A stretch of 20,632 nt of DNA from JAWLBM01 sp041687675. Lineage in GTDB: Bacteria > Pseudomonadota > Alphaproteobacteria > Rhizobiales > Pleomorphomonadaceae. The translations under genes were made by a program, and so were the position numbers. The notes below the pieces were generated by a model, which saw nothing but the letters and a program-made list of their open reading frames with translations, had not been told where the DNA came from and searched no databases. Numbering within the stretch: position 1 is the first letter of the stretch; each line of letters starts with the position of its first letter. The stretch is taken from assembly GCA_041687675.1 (NCBI GenBank), contig JAWLBM010000058.1, positions 1-20,632 on the forward strand, written 5' to 3'. Shown here one piece after another: positions 1 to 8,172 of this stretch.

Positions 1-18
1 CCCCCTCCGGCCGCGCGC

Positions 19-166
19 CCCTCATCCGCCGGCATTCGCCGGCACCTTCTCCCCGGTGGGGAGAAGGGGAGCGAATTCCGCCGGCGGGGTGAGCCAACCC
101 CTACGGCAGGCTCAATAAATCCCTTCTCCCCCTGGGGAGAAGGTGCCCCGAAGGGGCGGATGAGGG
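19..166. repeat. Composite palindromic intergenic repeat
   Basis: Outer inverted arms CCCTCATCCG (19-28) and CGGATGAGGG (157-166) enclose two perfect hairpins built on the same arms. The first is CCTTCTCCCC (45-54) with GGGGAGAAGG (58-67); the second is CCTTCTCCCC (122-131) with GGGGAGAAGG (134-143). A third small hairpin, GCCCC-GAA-GGGGC, lies at 145-157. This nested layout, directly downstream of a convergent-facing 3' end, is typical of dispersed palindromic elements of alphaproteobacterial genomes. Family membership is inferred; only one copy is in view. Confidence 0.75.
122..157 (-). terminator. Possible terminator of the GPR-like gene
   Basis: Reading the minus strand from the stop codon at 199, RNA meets a GCCCC-UUC-GGGGC hairpin (157-145). 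It then meets a 10-bp hairpin with a 2-nt loop (143-122), followed by GATTTATTG, which contains a short T-rich stretch. The stems are strong but the U-tract is weak, so termination is plausible rather than certain. The hairpins are part of the palindromic repeat at 19-166. Confidence 0.35.
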
Positions 167-198
167 AAAGACCCCCTCCGCCCGTCGATGGCCCGCGG

Positions 199-3100
199 TC
201 AGCTCAGCTTGCCGCTGGCGTGGGCGAGCATGGTGTAGACCTTGCCCGTGTCCGAGTTCAGGTAGCTCTGCGCCAGCGAGCCGTCCGGGTCCTTGCGCAC
301 GGCGTCCTCGTAGAGGGCGCGGAAGTGCTCGATGTAGCGGTCGACCGCGCCGCGGAACTCCGGCTCGCGCTGGTACTTGCTGCGGATCTCGTCGAAGGTC
401 TGCTGGCCCTGCAGCGTGTAGAGCCGGCGGGTGAAGACGTGCGTCTCGCCCCGGCGGTAGCGCGCCCACAGGTCCATGAAGGCCTCGTTGTCGATCGCCC
501 GGGCGATGTCCACCGACAGCGAGTTGAGGCTCTCGATGGTGTGGCCCGGATTGCGGGCCGGTTCGGCCCGGCTCGGCTGGGAGGCCGGCTGGGCGCCGTC
601 CCGCTCGCCGTCCTCGTCGGAGACGCGGCGGAGGAGGTCGGAGATCCAGCCGCGCTCGCGGGCCTCGCCACGCGGCTCCGGGCGACGCGGCTCGGATGCC
701 TCCGCCGGCGGGGTGCGCGGCGCGGGCCTCGGCGTCTCGGCGACCGCCGCGCGGGCGACGGCCGGTTCGCTCCGCGGCACGTCCGCGCCGGCCGCGTGGC
801 GCGACACGATTTCGCCGAGCTCGTTCAAGGCGCGGATCTGCTCGCTGACCACCCGCCGCATGGCGGCAGCCTGGGCGGAGGTCTCCTCGGGCAGCGCCAG
901 CACGCCGCTGGTCAGCTCGGCGCGCACCTCCTCCAGCTCGCGCCGGACGGTCCGCGTGGCGCCGCGCATCTCCTCGGCGACCTGGCCGAACCGGGCGATC
1001 GCGTCGGTGAGGGCGGCGTTGAGGTCGGCGAGCAGCGCTTCGCGATTGGCCGCCACGGCCTCGCGGGCGCGGGCGCCCTCCGCCTCGGTGGCCTCGCCGA
1101 GCGAGCGGATCTGCTCGGTGACGCCGGCCGTCGCCGTCTCGGCGCTGCGGGCGAGCAGCGAGCCCACCTCGCGGGCGCGCCGCTCCGCGGTCTGCAGCGT
1201 GTCGCCGATCAGCGTGGCGAAGCCCTGCATGGACTCCTCCACCGCCCGGCTGCGGTCGGCGAGGGTGGCGGCGAGCTGCTCCAGCGCCTCGCGCCGCTCG
1301 TCGACCCGGCCGTCGAAGCCGCGGCTGCTGTCCTCCAGCGCCGTCGAGGCGTCGCGCAGGGCGACCGTCTGTTCGGCGAAGCGGGAGGCGATGCGGCCGA
1401 TCTCGCCGAGCACGTCGGTCGAGGCAGAGCGCAGCGCCGCGACGTTCTCGGCGATGGCCCGGGTGGCCTCGCCGGTGTCCTCGACCACCCGGTCGATGGC
1501 GCCGCGGAACTGGCCGGTCTGGCTGGCCAGGCTCTGCTCGATGCGGGCGAGGTTGGCGCCCGCCTCGTCGAGAATGGCGCCGAGGGTGGCGTTGGAGCGG
1601 TCGAGCTGCTCGAGGATGCCGGAGACGTCGACGCGAACGCGCTCGTTGGTCTCGTTGAGGGCGAGGACGACGTCCCGGCTCTGCTGGTCGAGCGCGGTGA
1701 GCAGGCCGCGAGCGGCCTGCGTCAGCGAGCGCGAGGTCTCGCTTCCCCGCTCGACGATCGCCCTGGCGACCCCGTCGCCGCCCTCGGCCAGCGCGCCGAG
1801 CACCTCGTCGGCTGCGGCGCGGATTCGCGCGGCGATCTCCTCGCCGCGGCCGTCGGCCGCCTCGGAGAGCGCACGGGTGCCTTCCAGCAGGGAGCGGCCG
1901 AGTTCCTCGCCGCGGCCGTCGATCAGCGCGGAGAGCTCCTCCATCCGGGCGCGCAGCAGCTCCGCCAGCTCGGACGTGCGGGTGTCGAACAGGGCCGAGG
2001 CCTCGCCGGTGCGGCCGGTGAGGGTGGCCTCCAGCGCCTCGGCCGCCTCGGCGAGGCGACCGGTGGCGCCGGCGATGGCGAGGTCGAGGGCCTCGCTGGC
2101 CCGGTCGGTCTCGCCGGCGAGCCGGCCGGTGATCTCCTCCACGGAGCCGATCAGGTTCGACCGGACGCGGGCGCTCTCGCCGGCGAGGCGGTCGGTCACG
2201 TCGTCCACCGAGGCGACCAGGATGGCGCGGGCCTTCTCGCTCTCGGCGGTCAGGCGGCCGGACACCTCCTCGACGGCGCCGATGACGGCGGCGCGGACCG
2301 CGGCGCTCTCGCCGGAGAGGCGGTCCTCCGCCTCGGCGAGGGTGGCGAGGATCGCGTCGCGGGCCCGCTCGCTCTCCTGGCCCAGCGAGCCGATGACGCG
2401 CTCGACGAGGTCGCCGAGGATGGCCGAGGTGCGGTCCCGCTCGGCGGCGAGCAGGCGGTTGGCGTCGGTGACGGCGGCGGTGAGCTCGACACGGTTGCGC
2501 TCGCGCTCCTCGCCGAGCTGGCGGGTCGCCGTCTCGACGGCGAGGACCAGTTCGGTGCCGTTGCGCTCGCGCTCCGCGGCGAGGCGGCGGCCGGCGGCGT
2601 CGAGTTCCCCGGCGATCTCGGCGACGGTGCGGCCGGTCTCGTCGGCGAGCCGACGCATGGCCTCCTCGATCGCGGCGGCGAGCTCGAGGCGGTTGCGCTC
2701 GCGGGCCTCGCCCAGGCGCTCGGCGGTCTCGTCGGCGGCGCCGACCAGGTCGGCGCGGTTCTGCCGCCGCTCCTCGGCAAGGCGGCCGACGGCCTCGTCG
2801 ATGGTCGCCGCGAGTTCGTCGCGGTGGCGGGCGCGCTCCTCGGCGAGCCCGCGGCTGGCGACCTCGACGGCCTCCTCCAGCTCCCCGCGGACCGCGGTGC
2901 CGCCCTCGGCGAGCCGGCGCACCGCCTCGTCGACGGAGGAGACCAGATCGGTGCGGTTGACGCTGCGCTCGGCGGCGAGGCGGCCGACGGCCTCCTCGAC
3001 GGCGCCGAGGATGTCGCCACGGTTGCGCTCGCGCTCGGCAGCGAGAAGGCGGTTCGCCTCCTCCGCGGCGGCGGTGAGCTCGGTGCGGTTGACGCTGCGC

Positions 3101-6100
3101 TCGGCAGCGAGGATGCGGTTCGCCTCCTCCGCGGCGGCGGTGAGCTCGGCGCGGTTGCGCTCGCGCTCCTCGCCGAGCAGCCGGGCCGTCTCCTCGACGG
3201 AGACGACGAGGCCGCTGCGGTTGCGCTCGCGCTCCTCGGCGAGGCGGGCGGCCGCGGTGGCGACCACCTCCTCGATGTCGCCGCGTGTGAGCTCGCGCTC
3301 GGCGGCGAGGCGGCGCGTCGCCCCCTCGAGCGCCTCGACGAAGCCGGCGACCAGGCCCTCGCGTTCGCCCTCCAGCCGGCGCACGACCTCCTCGACCGAG
3401 CCGACCAGCAGGCCGCGGGTGCGATCGCCCTCGCCGGCGAGCCGCTCGGACACCTCGTCCATCGCGGCGACGACGATCTCGCGGGCGCGTCCGCTCTCGC
3501 TGCCGAGCCGCTCGGCGGCGCTCTCCAGGTCGCGGACCATCTCGCCGCGGGCACGGGCGCTCTCGCGCTCGAGTATCGAGGCGGCGTCGAGCATGGCGCG
3601 GGCGAGGGTCTCGCGCGCCGTCTCGGTCTCGCCGACCAGGGTGGCGGTGATGGCGGAGAGCCGCTCGGCGAGCGACTCCTGCAGCTGGGTCGTCCGGCTG
3701 TCGAGGGTCTCGGCGACCTCGAACACCTTGGAGCCGAGCGACACGTTGATCTCGGCGACCTTGTCGGCGAGCGTCTCGGTGAACTCCTCGGTCTTGCGCT
3801 GCAGCGACCGGGCGACGACCTGCAGCCGGCCCTCGATGGCCTCCACCATCTCGCTCTGGCCGGAGGAGAAGGTATCGGCGAGGTCGCGGGTGCGCGCCAT
3901 CAGCGTCTCGGTGATCTGGCGGGCGCGGGTGTCCAGCGCCTGGTCGATCATCGTGGTGCGGCGGTCCAGCGTCTCGGTGAGGACGTCCGCCTTGGCGGTG
4001 ATCGACGAGGTGGTCGAGTCGAGGCGGCTTCCGACCGTGCGGTCGAACTCCTCCAGCTTGCCGGCGAGGGTGTCGCCGAAGGTTTCGGCGCGGCCGTCGA
4101 GGGCGGACAGAATCGCGCCGGTGCGCTGCTCGAGGCCACCGAGGAGGCGCGTCGAGCGCTCGTCCAGCGCGCCGGCGACGGAGCTGGAATGGCCCTCGAG
4201 GGCGGCGGTGAGCGAGCCGACGCGGGCGTCGAACATGCCGGCGAAGGCCTCGGACCGACCGGTGAGGGTCGTCTCGATCGCCTCCGAGCCGGCGGCGATG
4301 GCCGCCTGGATCGCGGCGGTGCGGGCGGCGAGGGCGCTCTCCAGCCGGGAAACGTGCGCCTCCAGCGAGCCGTCGAGGTCGCCTGTGCGCGAGACGAGGG
4401 TGTCGACCAGCGCCGCGGCGCGGCCGTTGACGATCTCGTCGAGAGAGCGGATCCGCGCCTCGAAGCTGGTGGAGAGGCTGTCGGAGCGGTCGTCGAGCAG
4501 GGTGGCGATCTGGTTGCCGGCGATGGTGATGGTGTCGGCCACGCGCTCGCCGCGGGCGTTGATCGCGCGGGCGATCTCGGCGCCGATGGTCGACAGCCGG
4601 TCGGTGAAGTCGCCGCCGGAGACGGACAGCATCGCCTCGACCGAGGAGGCGGCGCCGTCGATGATGTTGCGGATCGAGGCCGTCCGCTGGTCCAGCACGC
4701 GGGCGATCTCCCCGCTGGTCTCGGCGAGGCGGTCCGCGAGGTCGGCCCCGTTCACGGTGATCGCAGTATGGACCGTGGTGCCGGTCTCCGCCAGGCGGTT
4801 GACCAGGTCGGTGCCCTTCTCGGCGATCTCGGCGGTGATGCGGGTGCCGGTCTCGTCCAGCCGCTCGGTGAGTTCGCCGCCGCGGACGGCGAGGTCGACC
4901 AGCACGGATTCGCCGGTCGAGCGCAGCGTCTCGCTGATGCTGTCGACGCGGCTCGCGATCGCCTCGGCCGCCTGGATGCCGGACCGGCTCACCTGCTCGC
5001 CGACCTCGGCCGCCCGGCTGGCGAGTTCGTCGGCGAAGCGGTCGCCGGTGCGCTGCAGCGTCTCCGCGGCCTCCCGCGAGCGCTCGGCGAGGCTCTCGTC
5101 GATGCTGCGGGTGGTCGTGGCAAGGGTCTCGTCGATCTCGCGGGCGCGCTCGCCGATGGTGTGCTCGAGCACCGCGGCGCGGCTGTCGATCGACACGGCG
5201 ATGGCGTTGGACTGGTTCTGCAGCAGCCGCTCAAGCGCGGCGGCGCGGTTGCCGACCGTCTCGCCGAGCGCGCGGCTGCGCTGGTCGAGCGCGGCGTCGA
5301 GCGCCTCGGTCCGCTGCACCAGGGCGCTCTCCAGCTCGCCGGTGCGGCGGGAGAGGGCGCCTTCCAGCTCGCCAGTGCGGCGGGAGAGGGTATCGTCGAG
5401 GCGGCTGGTCCGCTCCCCGAGGGCGCTGACGAGTTCGTCGGTGCGGGCGGCGAGTTCGCCGCCGAGACGGGTGGTGTGCTCGCCCAGGGCGGCCGACAGT
5501 TCGCCGGTGCGGGCGGCGAGGGCGTCACCGAGCCGCTCGGTGCGGTCCGCGATGGTGTCGGCGAGGATTTCGGTCCGCTCGGAGACGAGCGAGGCGAGGG
5601 CGTCGCCGCGGCTCTCCAGCGCATGGGACAGCTCGGCCGTCCGGTCCGCGAGGGCGACCGACAGCTCCGTCGTGTGCGAGCCCACCACGTCGGCGATCTC
5701 GCCGGTGCGGGCGGCGAGCGTCGAGGACAACTCGTCGGTGCGAAGCCCGATCGTCTCGGCGATCTCGCCGCTGCGGGCGGCGAGCGTCGCCGACAGCTCG
5801 TCGGTGCGGAGGCCGATGGTCTCGGCGATCTCGCCGGTGCGGCCGGCCAGCGTCGAGGACAGCTCGTCGGTGTGGCGGCCCAGCGTCGCGGCGAGGTCCT
5901 CGGAGCGCACGGCCAGGGTCGAGGAGATCTCCTCGGTGCGCATGGCGAGGGTGCCCGACAGTTCGTCGGTGCGGGCGGCGAGGGTGTGGGAGAGCCGGTC
6001 GGTGGTATCGACCAGCGACGAGACCAGCCGGTCGGTGCTGCCGGAGAGGGTGGCCGAAAGCATCTCGGTCCGCTCGGCGATGGCGCGGGTCAGCTCGCCC

Positions 6101-7437
6101 GTCCGGCCGGCGATGGTGGTCTCGAGGTCCTGGGTGCGGGTCGCCAGCGCGATGCCGAGCTCGATGGTCTGCGTCTGGATCGAGCCGGTGAGCCGGCCGG
6201 TCTGATCGGCGATGGTGGCGTTGAGCTCGTTGGCCCGGGTAGCGAGCGAGTCGGTGACGGTGCGGCCGGTCTCGGCGAACCGCTCCGAGACGGCGGCGCC
6301 CTGGTCGGCGAGGGCGGCGACGATGTGGTCGCCGCGGGCGGACAGGGTCTCGGCGACGGAGAGCCCGGTGGCGTCGATGCGGCCGGCGTAGGCGTCGGTC
6401 TCCTGCGCGAGCCGCTCGGAGAGGTTGCGCCCGGCGACCTCGAGGCGGCCGACGAAGTCCTCCCCGCGGTCGTTGACGGTGTCGACCAGCAGGCGGCCGG
6501 CGCCGTCGAAGGCGACGGTGATCACCTGCGCCTTTTCGCCGATCTGGCGGGTGATCAGGCCGCCGGTCTCCTCCAGGCGGGCGGCGACGCTCTCGCCGGC
6601 GGTCTTGATCTCGTCGGCGAGCCCCTGGTGGGCGCCGGCGATGGCTGAGCGGACGCGCTCGGCGTTGGTCACCACCGCCTCGCGCTGGGTGACCAGTTCC
6701 TCGATCAGGGTGCGGATGCGGATCTCGTTCTCGGTGTAGGACCGTTCCAGCGAGGCGACCTCGTTGTGGACGAGGACCTCGAGTTCGCTGGCGCGGGCGA
6801 GCGCGCGCTCGATGCCGTCGCCCATGGCGGCGACTTCGCGGCGGATCGCCTGGCCGACGGTGACGACGTTCTCCTTGGCGATCGCCTCTGGCTCGGCGAG
6901 GCGGATCGCCACCTCGGTGAGCGAGCGGGCGGCGATGCGCATCTCCTGGCTGCGGCGCACCATCAGCGCCATCACCCAGAAGAACAGCATCGGCACGACG
7001 GTGCCGCCGAGGATGGCGAGCATCTCGGGGCGGCGAAGGAGGGTCGCGTCCGGGGCGAGGACGGCGTTGCCGAAGACGAGCCAGGCCACCCAGGCGCCGG
7101 CGGCGATCCAGCCGATGCTGGCGAGGAGGGCGACGAGGTAGGGGGTGCCGGAGGGGCGGCGCTGCAACTGCACCATCAGGTTGGCGGCCTGGCGCCGGTC
7201 GTCGTTGGCGGCCGGGCGGGGGCGAGGCGCCGGCGCGGTCGGCCGGGCGGGCTCGGCCTCCGGGGCGCGCTGGGCGCGGTCGGGATCCTGGGCTTTCTTT
7301 TGGTCGGGCGCGCCGAAGAGGTCCGTGTCGGTGATCCCGGCGTCGTCGTCGGAAGCGCCGAAGTCGATCTTCAGGGCCTCCTCGACCGCGGACAGAGCCG
7401 CCTCGGCCGGGTCCGTGACTTTGGTGTTCTTCGCCAT
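199..7437 (-). CDS. GPR-like giant coiled-coil membrane protein (growth pole ring family)
   Basis: A 2412-residue protein. The start at 7437 (MAKNTKVTDP) has a GAGGGG Shine-Dalgarno 6 nt upstream; an in-frame ATG 34 codons earlier has no such support. Layout: acidic then Pro/Ala-rich N-terminus (1-95); two hydrophobic helices (about 99-122 and 139-160) separated by a short loop and flanked by arginines, implying both ends are cytoplasmic. Then 153 consecutive 11-residue repeats (258-1940, e.g. RTDELSSTLAA) and further helical sequence to about 2210. Next come a Pro/Arg-rich linker (about 2212-2297) and a compact C-terminal domain (2298-2412, GHTIESLNSLSVDIARAI onward). Size, paired N-terminal membrane helices and apolipoprotein-like repeats match what I recall of Agrobacterium GPR (about 2100 residues), a ring at the growing pole needed for polar growth. 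The link is by architecture, not alignment. An Smc-like or apolipoprotein label would be a low-complexity artefact. Confidence 0.8.
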   Translation of the reverse strand: MAKNTKVTDPAEAALSAVEEALKIDFGASDDDAGITDTDLFGAPDQKKAQDPDRAQRAPEAEPARPTAPAPRPRPAANDDRRQAANLMVQLQRRPSGTPYLVALLASIGWIAAGAWVAWLVFGNAVLAPDATLLRRPEMLAILGGTVVPMLFFWVMALMVRRSQEMRIAARSLTEVAIRLAEPEAIAKENVVTVGQAIRREVAAMGDGIERALARASELEVLVHNEVASLERSYTENEIRIRTLIEELVTQREAVVTNAERVRSAIAGAHQGLADEIKTAGESVAARLEETGGLITRQIGEKAQVITVAFDGAGRLLVDTVNDRGEDFVGRLEVAGRNLSERLAQETDAYAGRIDATGLSVAETLSARGDHIVAALADQGAAVSERFAETGRTVTDSLATRANELNATIADQTGRLTGSIQTQTIELGIALATRTQDLETTIAGRTGELTRAIAERTEMLSATLSGSTDRLVSSLVDTTDRLSHTLAARTDELSGTLAMRTEEISSTLAVRSEDLAATLGRHTDELSSTLAGRTGEIAETIGLRTDELSATLAARSGEIAETIGLRTDELSSTLAARTGEIADVVGSHTTELSVALADRTAELSHALESRGDALASLVSERTEILADTIADRTERLGDALAARTGELSAALGEHTTRLGGELAARTDELVSALGERTSRLDDTLSRRTGELEGALSRRTGELESALVQRTEALDAALDQRSRALGETVGNRAAALERLLQNQSNAIAVSIDSRAAVLEHTIGERAREIDETLATTTRSIDESLAERSREAAETLQRTGDRFADELASRAAEVGEQVSRSGIQAAEAIASRVDSISETLRSTGESVLVDLAVRGGELTERLDETGTRITAEIAEKGTDLVNRLAETGTTVHTAITVNGADLADRLAETSGEIARVLDQRTASIRNIIDGAASSVEAMLSVSGGDFTDRLSTIGAEIARAINARGERVADTITIAGNQIATLLDDRSDSLSTSFEARIRSLDEIVNGRAAALVDTLVSRTGDLDGSLEAHVSRLESALAARTAAIQAAIAAGSEAIETTLTGRSEAFAGMFDARVGSLTAALEGHSSSVAGALDERSTRLLGGLEQRTGAILSALDGRAETFGDTLAGKLEEFDRTVGSRLDSTTSSITAKADVLTETLDRRTTMIDQALDTRARQITETLMARTRDLADTFSSGQSEMVEAIEGRLQVVARSLQRKTEEFTETLADKVAEINVSLGSKVFEVAETLDSRTTQLQESLAERLSAITATLVGETETARETLARAMLDAASILERESARARGEMVRDLESAAERLGSESGRAREIVVAAMDEVSERLAGEGDRTRGLLVGSVEEVVRRLEGEREGLVAGFVEALEGATRRLAAERELTRGDIEEVVATAAARLAEERERNRSGLVVSVEETARLLGEERERNRAELTAAAEEANRILAAERSVNRTELTAAAEEANRLLAAERERNRGDILGAVEEAVGRLAAERSVNRTDLVSSVDEAVRRLAEGGTAVRGELEEAVEVASRGLAEERARHRDELAATIDEAVGRLAEERRQNRADLVGAADETAERLGEARERNRLELAAAIEEAMRRLADETGRTVAEIAGELDAAGRRLAAERERNGTELVLAVETATRQLGEERERNRVELTAAVTDANRLLAAERDRTSAILGDLVERVIGSLGQESERARDAILATLAEAEDRLSGESAAVRAAVIGAVEEVSGRLTAESEKARAILVASVDDVTDRLAGESARVRSNLIGSVEEITGRLAGETDRASEALDLAIAGATGRLAEAAEALEATLTGRTGEASALFDTRTSELAELLRARMEELSALIDGRGEELGRSLLEGTRALSEAADGRGEEIAARIRAAADEVLGALAEGGDGVARAIVERGSETSRSLTQAARGLLTALDQQSRDVVLALNETNERVRVDVSGILEQLDRSNATLGAILDEAGANLARIEQSLASQTGQFRGAIDRVVEDTGEATRAIAENVAALRSASTDVLGEIGRIASRFAEQTVALRDASTALEDSSRGFDGRVDERREALEQLAATLADRSRAVEESMQGFATLIGDTLQTAERRAREVGSLLARSAETATAGVTEQIRSLGEATEAEGARAREAVAANREALLADLNAALTDAIARFGQVAEEMRGATRTVRRELEEVRAELTSGVLALPEETSAQAAAMRRVVSEQIRALNELGEIVSRHAAGADVPRSEPAVARAAVAETPRPAPRTPPAEASEPRRPEPRGEARERGWISDLLRRVSDEDGERDGAQPASQPSRAEPARNPGHTIESLNSLSVDIARAIDNEAFMDLWARYRRGETHVFTRRLYTLQGQQTFDEIRSKYQREPEFRGAVDRYIEHFRALYEDAVRKDPDGSLAQSYLNSDTGKVYTMLAHASGKLS
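1618..6666 (-). repeat. 33-bp-period coding repeat: 153 unbroken hendecads
   Basis: Residues 258-1940 of the GPR-like protein can be written as 153 successive 11-mers with no inserted or missing residue. The first is NAERVRSAIAG and the last TNERVRVDVSG. The register agrees with nucleotide positions (residues 258, 489 and 1930 differ by multiples of 11). The typical pattern is R/T-T/G-x-E-L-x-x-x-L-x-x, with hydrophobic residues at positions 5 and 9. Hendecads give nearly straight or slightly right-handed helical bundles. Confidence 0.9.
2047..3630 (-). repeat. 66-bp-period subregion: 22-residue repeats
   Basis: Within the hendecad array, residues about 1270-1797 alternate two kinds of 11-mer, such as ERERNRAELTA and AAEEANRILAA, giving a 22-residue unit like that of exchangeable apolipoproteins. 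At DNA level the match is high in places: about 41 nt starting at 3050 recur 66 nt later (from 3116) with a single difference (3084 versus 3150). This suggests recent duplication or gene conversion between units. Confidence 0.85.
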
Positions 7438-7686
7438 GATCCCCTCGCGTCCGTACACGCCTACACAACGGCCGCGTCGGCCTGGACCAGCCGACGGGCA
7501 GGCGACCCGCACCGGTGAGATGCGGATCCCGGGCGCCACCCCCGCGGGCGTCCGGTCCCCGGGCTCCGCCTAGCAGCAAGGCATGGACCCAGGGTTAAGG
7601 CGGGATTCCCTCGCTTGCCGCCCCGCTATAGGTAATGGCACATTGACCCTGACCGGACAAGGAAGGCACCCGTCCGGGGCCGATTG
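7438..7686. other. Intergenic region between the GPR-like gene and the small gene
   Basis: This divergent intergenic stretch should hold the GPR-like gene's promoter on the minus strand. The only site I can point to is the ribosome-binding GAGGGG next to 7437. A CTATAG hexamer at 7626-7631 and a TTGACC at 7643-7648 are not paired with good partner hexamers at normal spacing on either strand. A GTTAAGG at 7594-7600 reads TTAACCC on the minus strand, a weak CtrA half-site. No gene is visible. Confidence 0.4.
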
Positions 7687-7702
7687 TTAACAGCCTGCTA
7701 AC
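7687..7702 (+). promoter_or_regulatory. CtrA-like box upstream of the small gene
   Basis: TTAACAGCCTGCTAAC reads TTAA, seven bases, CTAAC. This is one base from the CtrA full-site consensus TTAA-N7-TTAAC of alphaproteobacteria. It lies upstream of the small gene on the plus strand and about 250 bp behind the start of the divergent GPR-like gene. The same TTAA-N7-CTAAC variant recurs before flgE (14997-15012). Binding is inferred. Confidence 0.5.
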
Positions 7703-7835
7703 CCTCGCCGGAGATACTGCCCTGTCCGACGATGGCACACCCGCCGGCACCCCGGCCCGCCGCGGAAATCGCTCCGCTCCGACCGCCGCGCAGCGCGCCT
7801 GGCTCGCCCGCGGGCTGGGGCAGCCCGGCGGCAAG

Positions 7836-8024
7836 TTGCCGCTGTTCGACGGAGAGGGCCGAGAAATCCCGAGAAAGACGGTGGAATCCTGCCTCGCCCG
7901 CGGCTGGGCGGAGCGCTGGTTCGACAATCCGACCAAGCCGGACTGGCTGGTCTGCAAGCTGACCGGGGAGGGCTACGCGGTCCTCGGCGCCGTTCCGCCC
8001 GGCGGAACGGAGAAAAGCCGTTAA
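7836..8024 (+). CDS. Small conserved-looking hypothetical protein
   Basis: Sixty-two residues from a TTG start; the region KTVESCLARGWAERWFDNP followed by KPDWLVCKLT resembles a small uncharacterised protein that I recall as common in Hyphomicrobiales. The true N-terminus is uncertain. The frame stays open back to 7653 and encodes AAQRAWLARGLGQPGGK just before the TTG, which looks like part of the same domain. No in-frame ATG or GTG exists upstream; an ATG at 7732 is in another frame, so an unusual start or a one-base error is possible. The stop codon lies inside the next CtrA-like box. No signal peptide, membrane segment or catalytic motif is seen, and no function is assigned. The Trp-rich core suggests a compact nucleic-acid- or protein-binding fold, which is only a guess. 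Confidence 0.6.
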   Translation: MPLFDGEGREIPRKTVESCLARGWAERWFDNPTKPDWLVCKLTGEGYAVLGAVPPGGTEKSR

Positions 8025-8038
8025 CGCGCGTTAACCAT
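8021..8038 (+). promoter_or_regulatory. CtrA-like double box upstream of the HPt gene
   Basis: TTAACGCGCGTTAACCAT contains TTAA, six bases, TTAACC, and its right half TTAACCAT equals the classical CtrA half-site. The GTTAACGCGCGTTAAC core is also a perfect palindrome. The left TTAA overlaps the TAA stop of the preceding small gene. It lies about 135 bp before the HPt gene, where it could activate or repress transcription. Spacing is one base short of the standard N7. Confidence 0.5.
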
Positions 8039-8172
8039 AATCCCAATTTCCGGGCCGGCGCGGGCTCCACGGCCGGCGCCCGGCCGGGGCAATAAACCTC
8101 GCCTCAACGGCGGCGCGGCAGGATCGACGCATCGCCCCGCCCCACCGGCAGGGCAGAAAGGCCGATCCGGGG

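Noticed and set aside
1..198. CRISPR-like array at the left edge, suggested by repeated CCTTCTCCCC units
   Set aside because: The units are nested inverted repeats with 2-3 nt loops, not direct repeats separated by regular spacers.
160..6648. Plus-strand open frame of 2162 codons opposite the GPR-like gene, and a second plus-strand frame of 1909 codons (476-6205)
   Set aside because: The first is codon-aligned with the minus-strand gene, so its stops would need TTA, CTA or TCA codons, which this GC-rich genome avoids. The products are repetitive Ala/Gly/Arg-rich shadows of the hendecads, with no domain and no ribosome site.
1618..6666. SMC/chromosome partition or chemoreceptor identity for the giant coiled-coil protein
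   Set aside because: No Walker A/B or signature ATPase motifs and no methyl-accepting hairpin signature are seen; the 11-residue period differs from the heptads of those families.
5525..7579. Second minus-strand open frame of 684 codons overlapping the 5' part of the GPR-like gene
   Set aside because: It gives an Arg/Pro/His-rich product typical of an out-of-frame reading in high-GC DNA and shares no motif with known proteins.
7626..7665. CTATAG and TTGACC hexamers as a promoter pair in the divergent region
   Set aside because: No partner hexamers at 16-18 bp on either strand; left unassigned.
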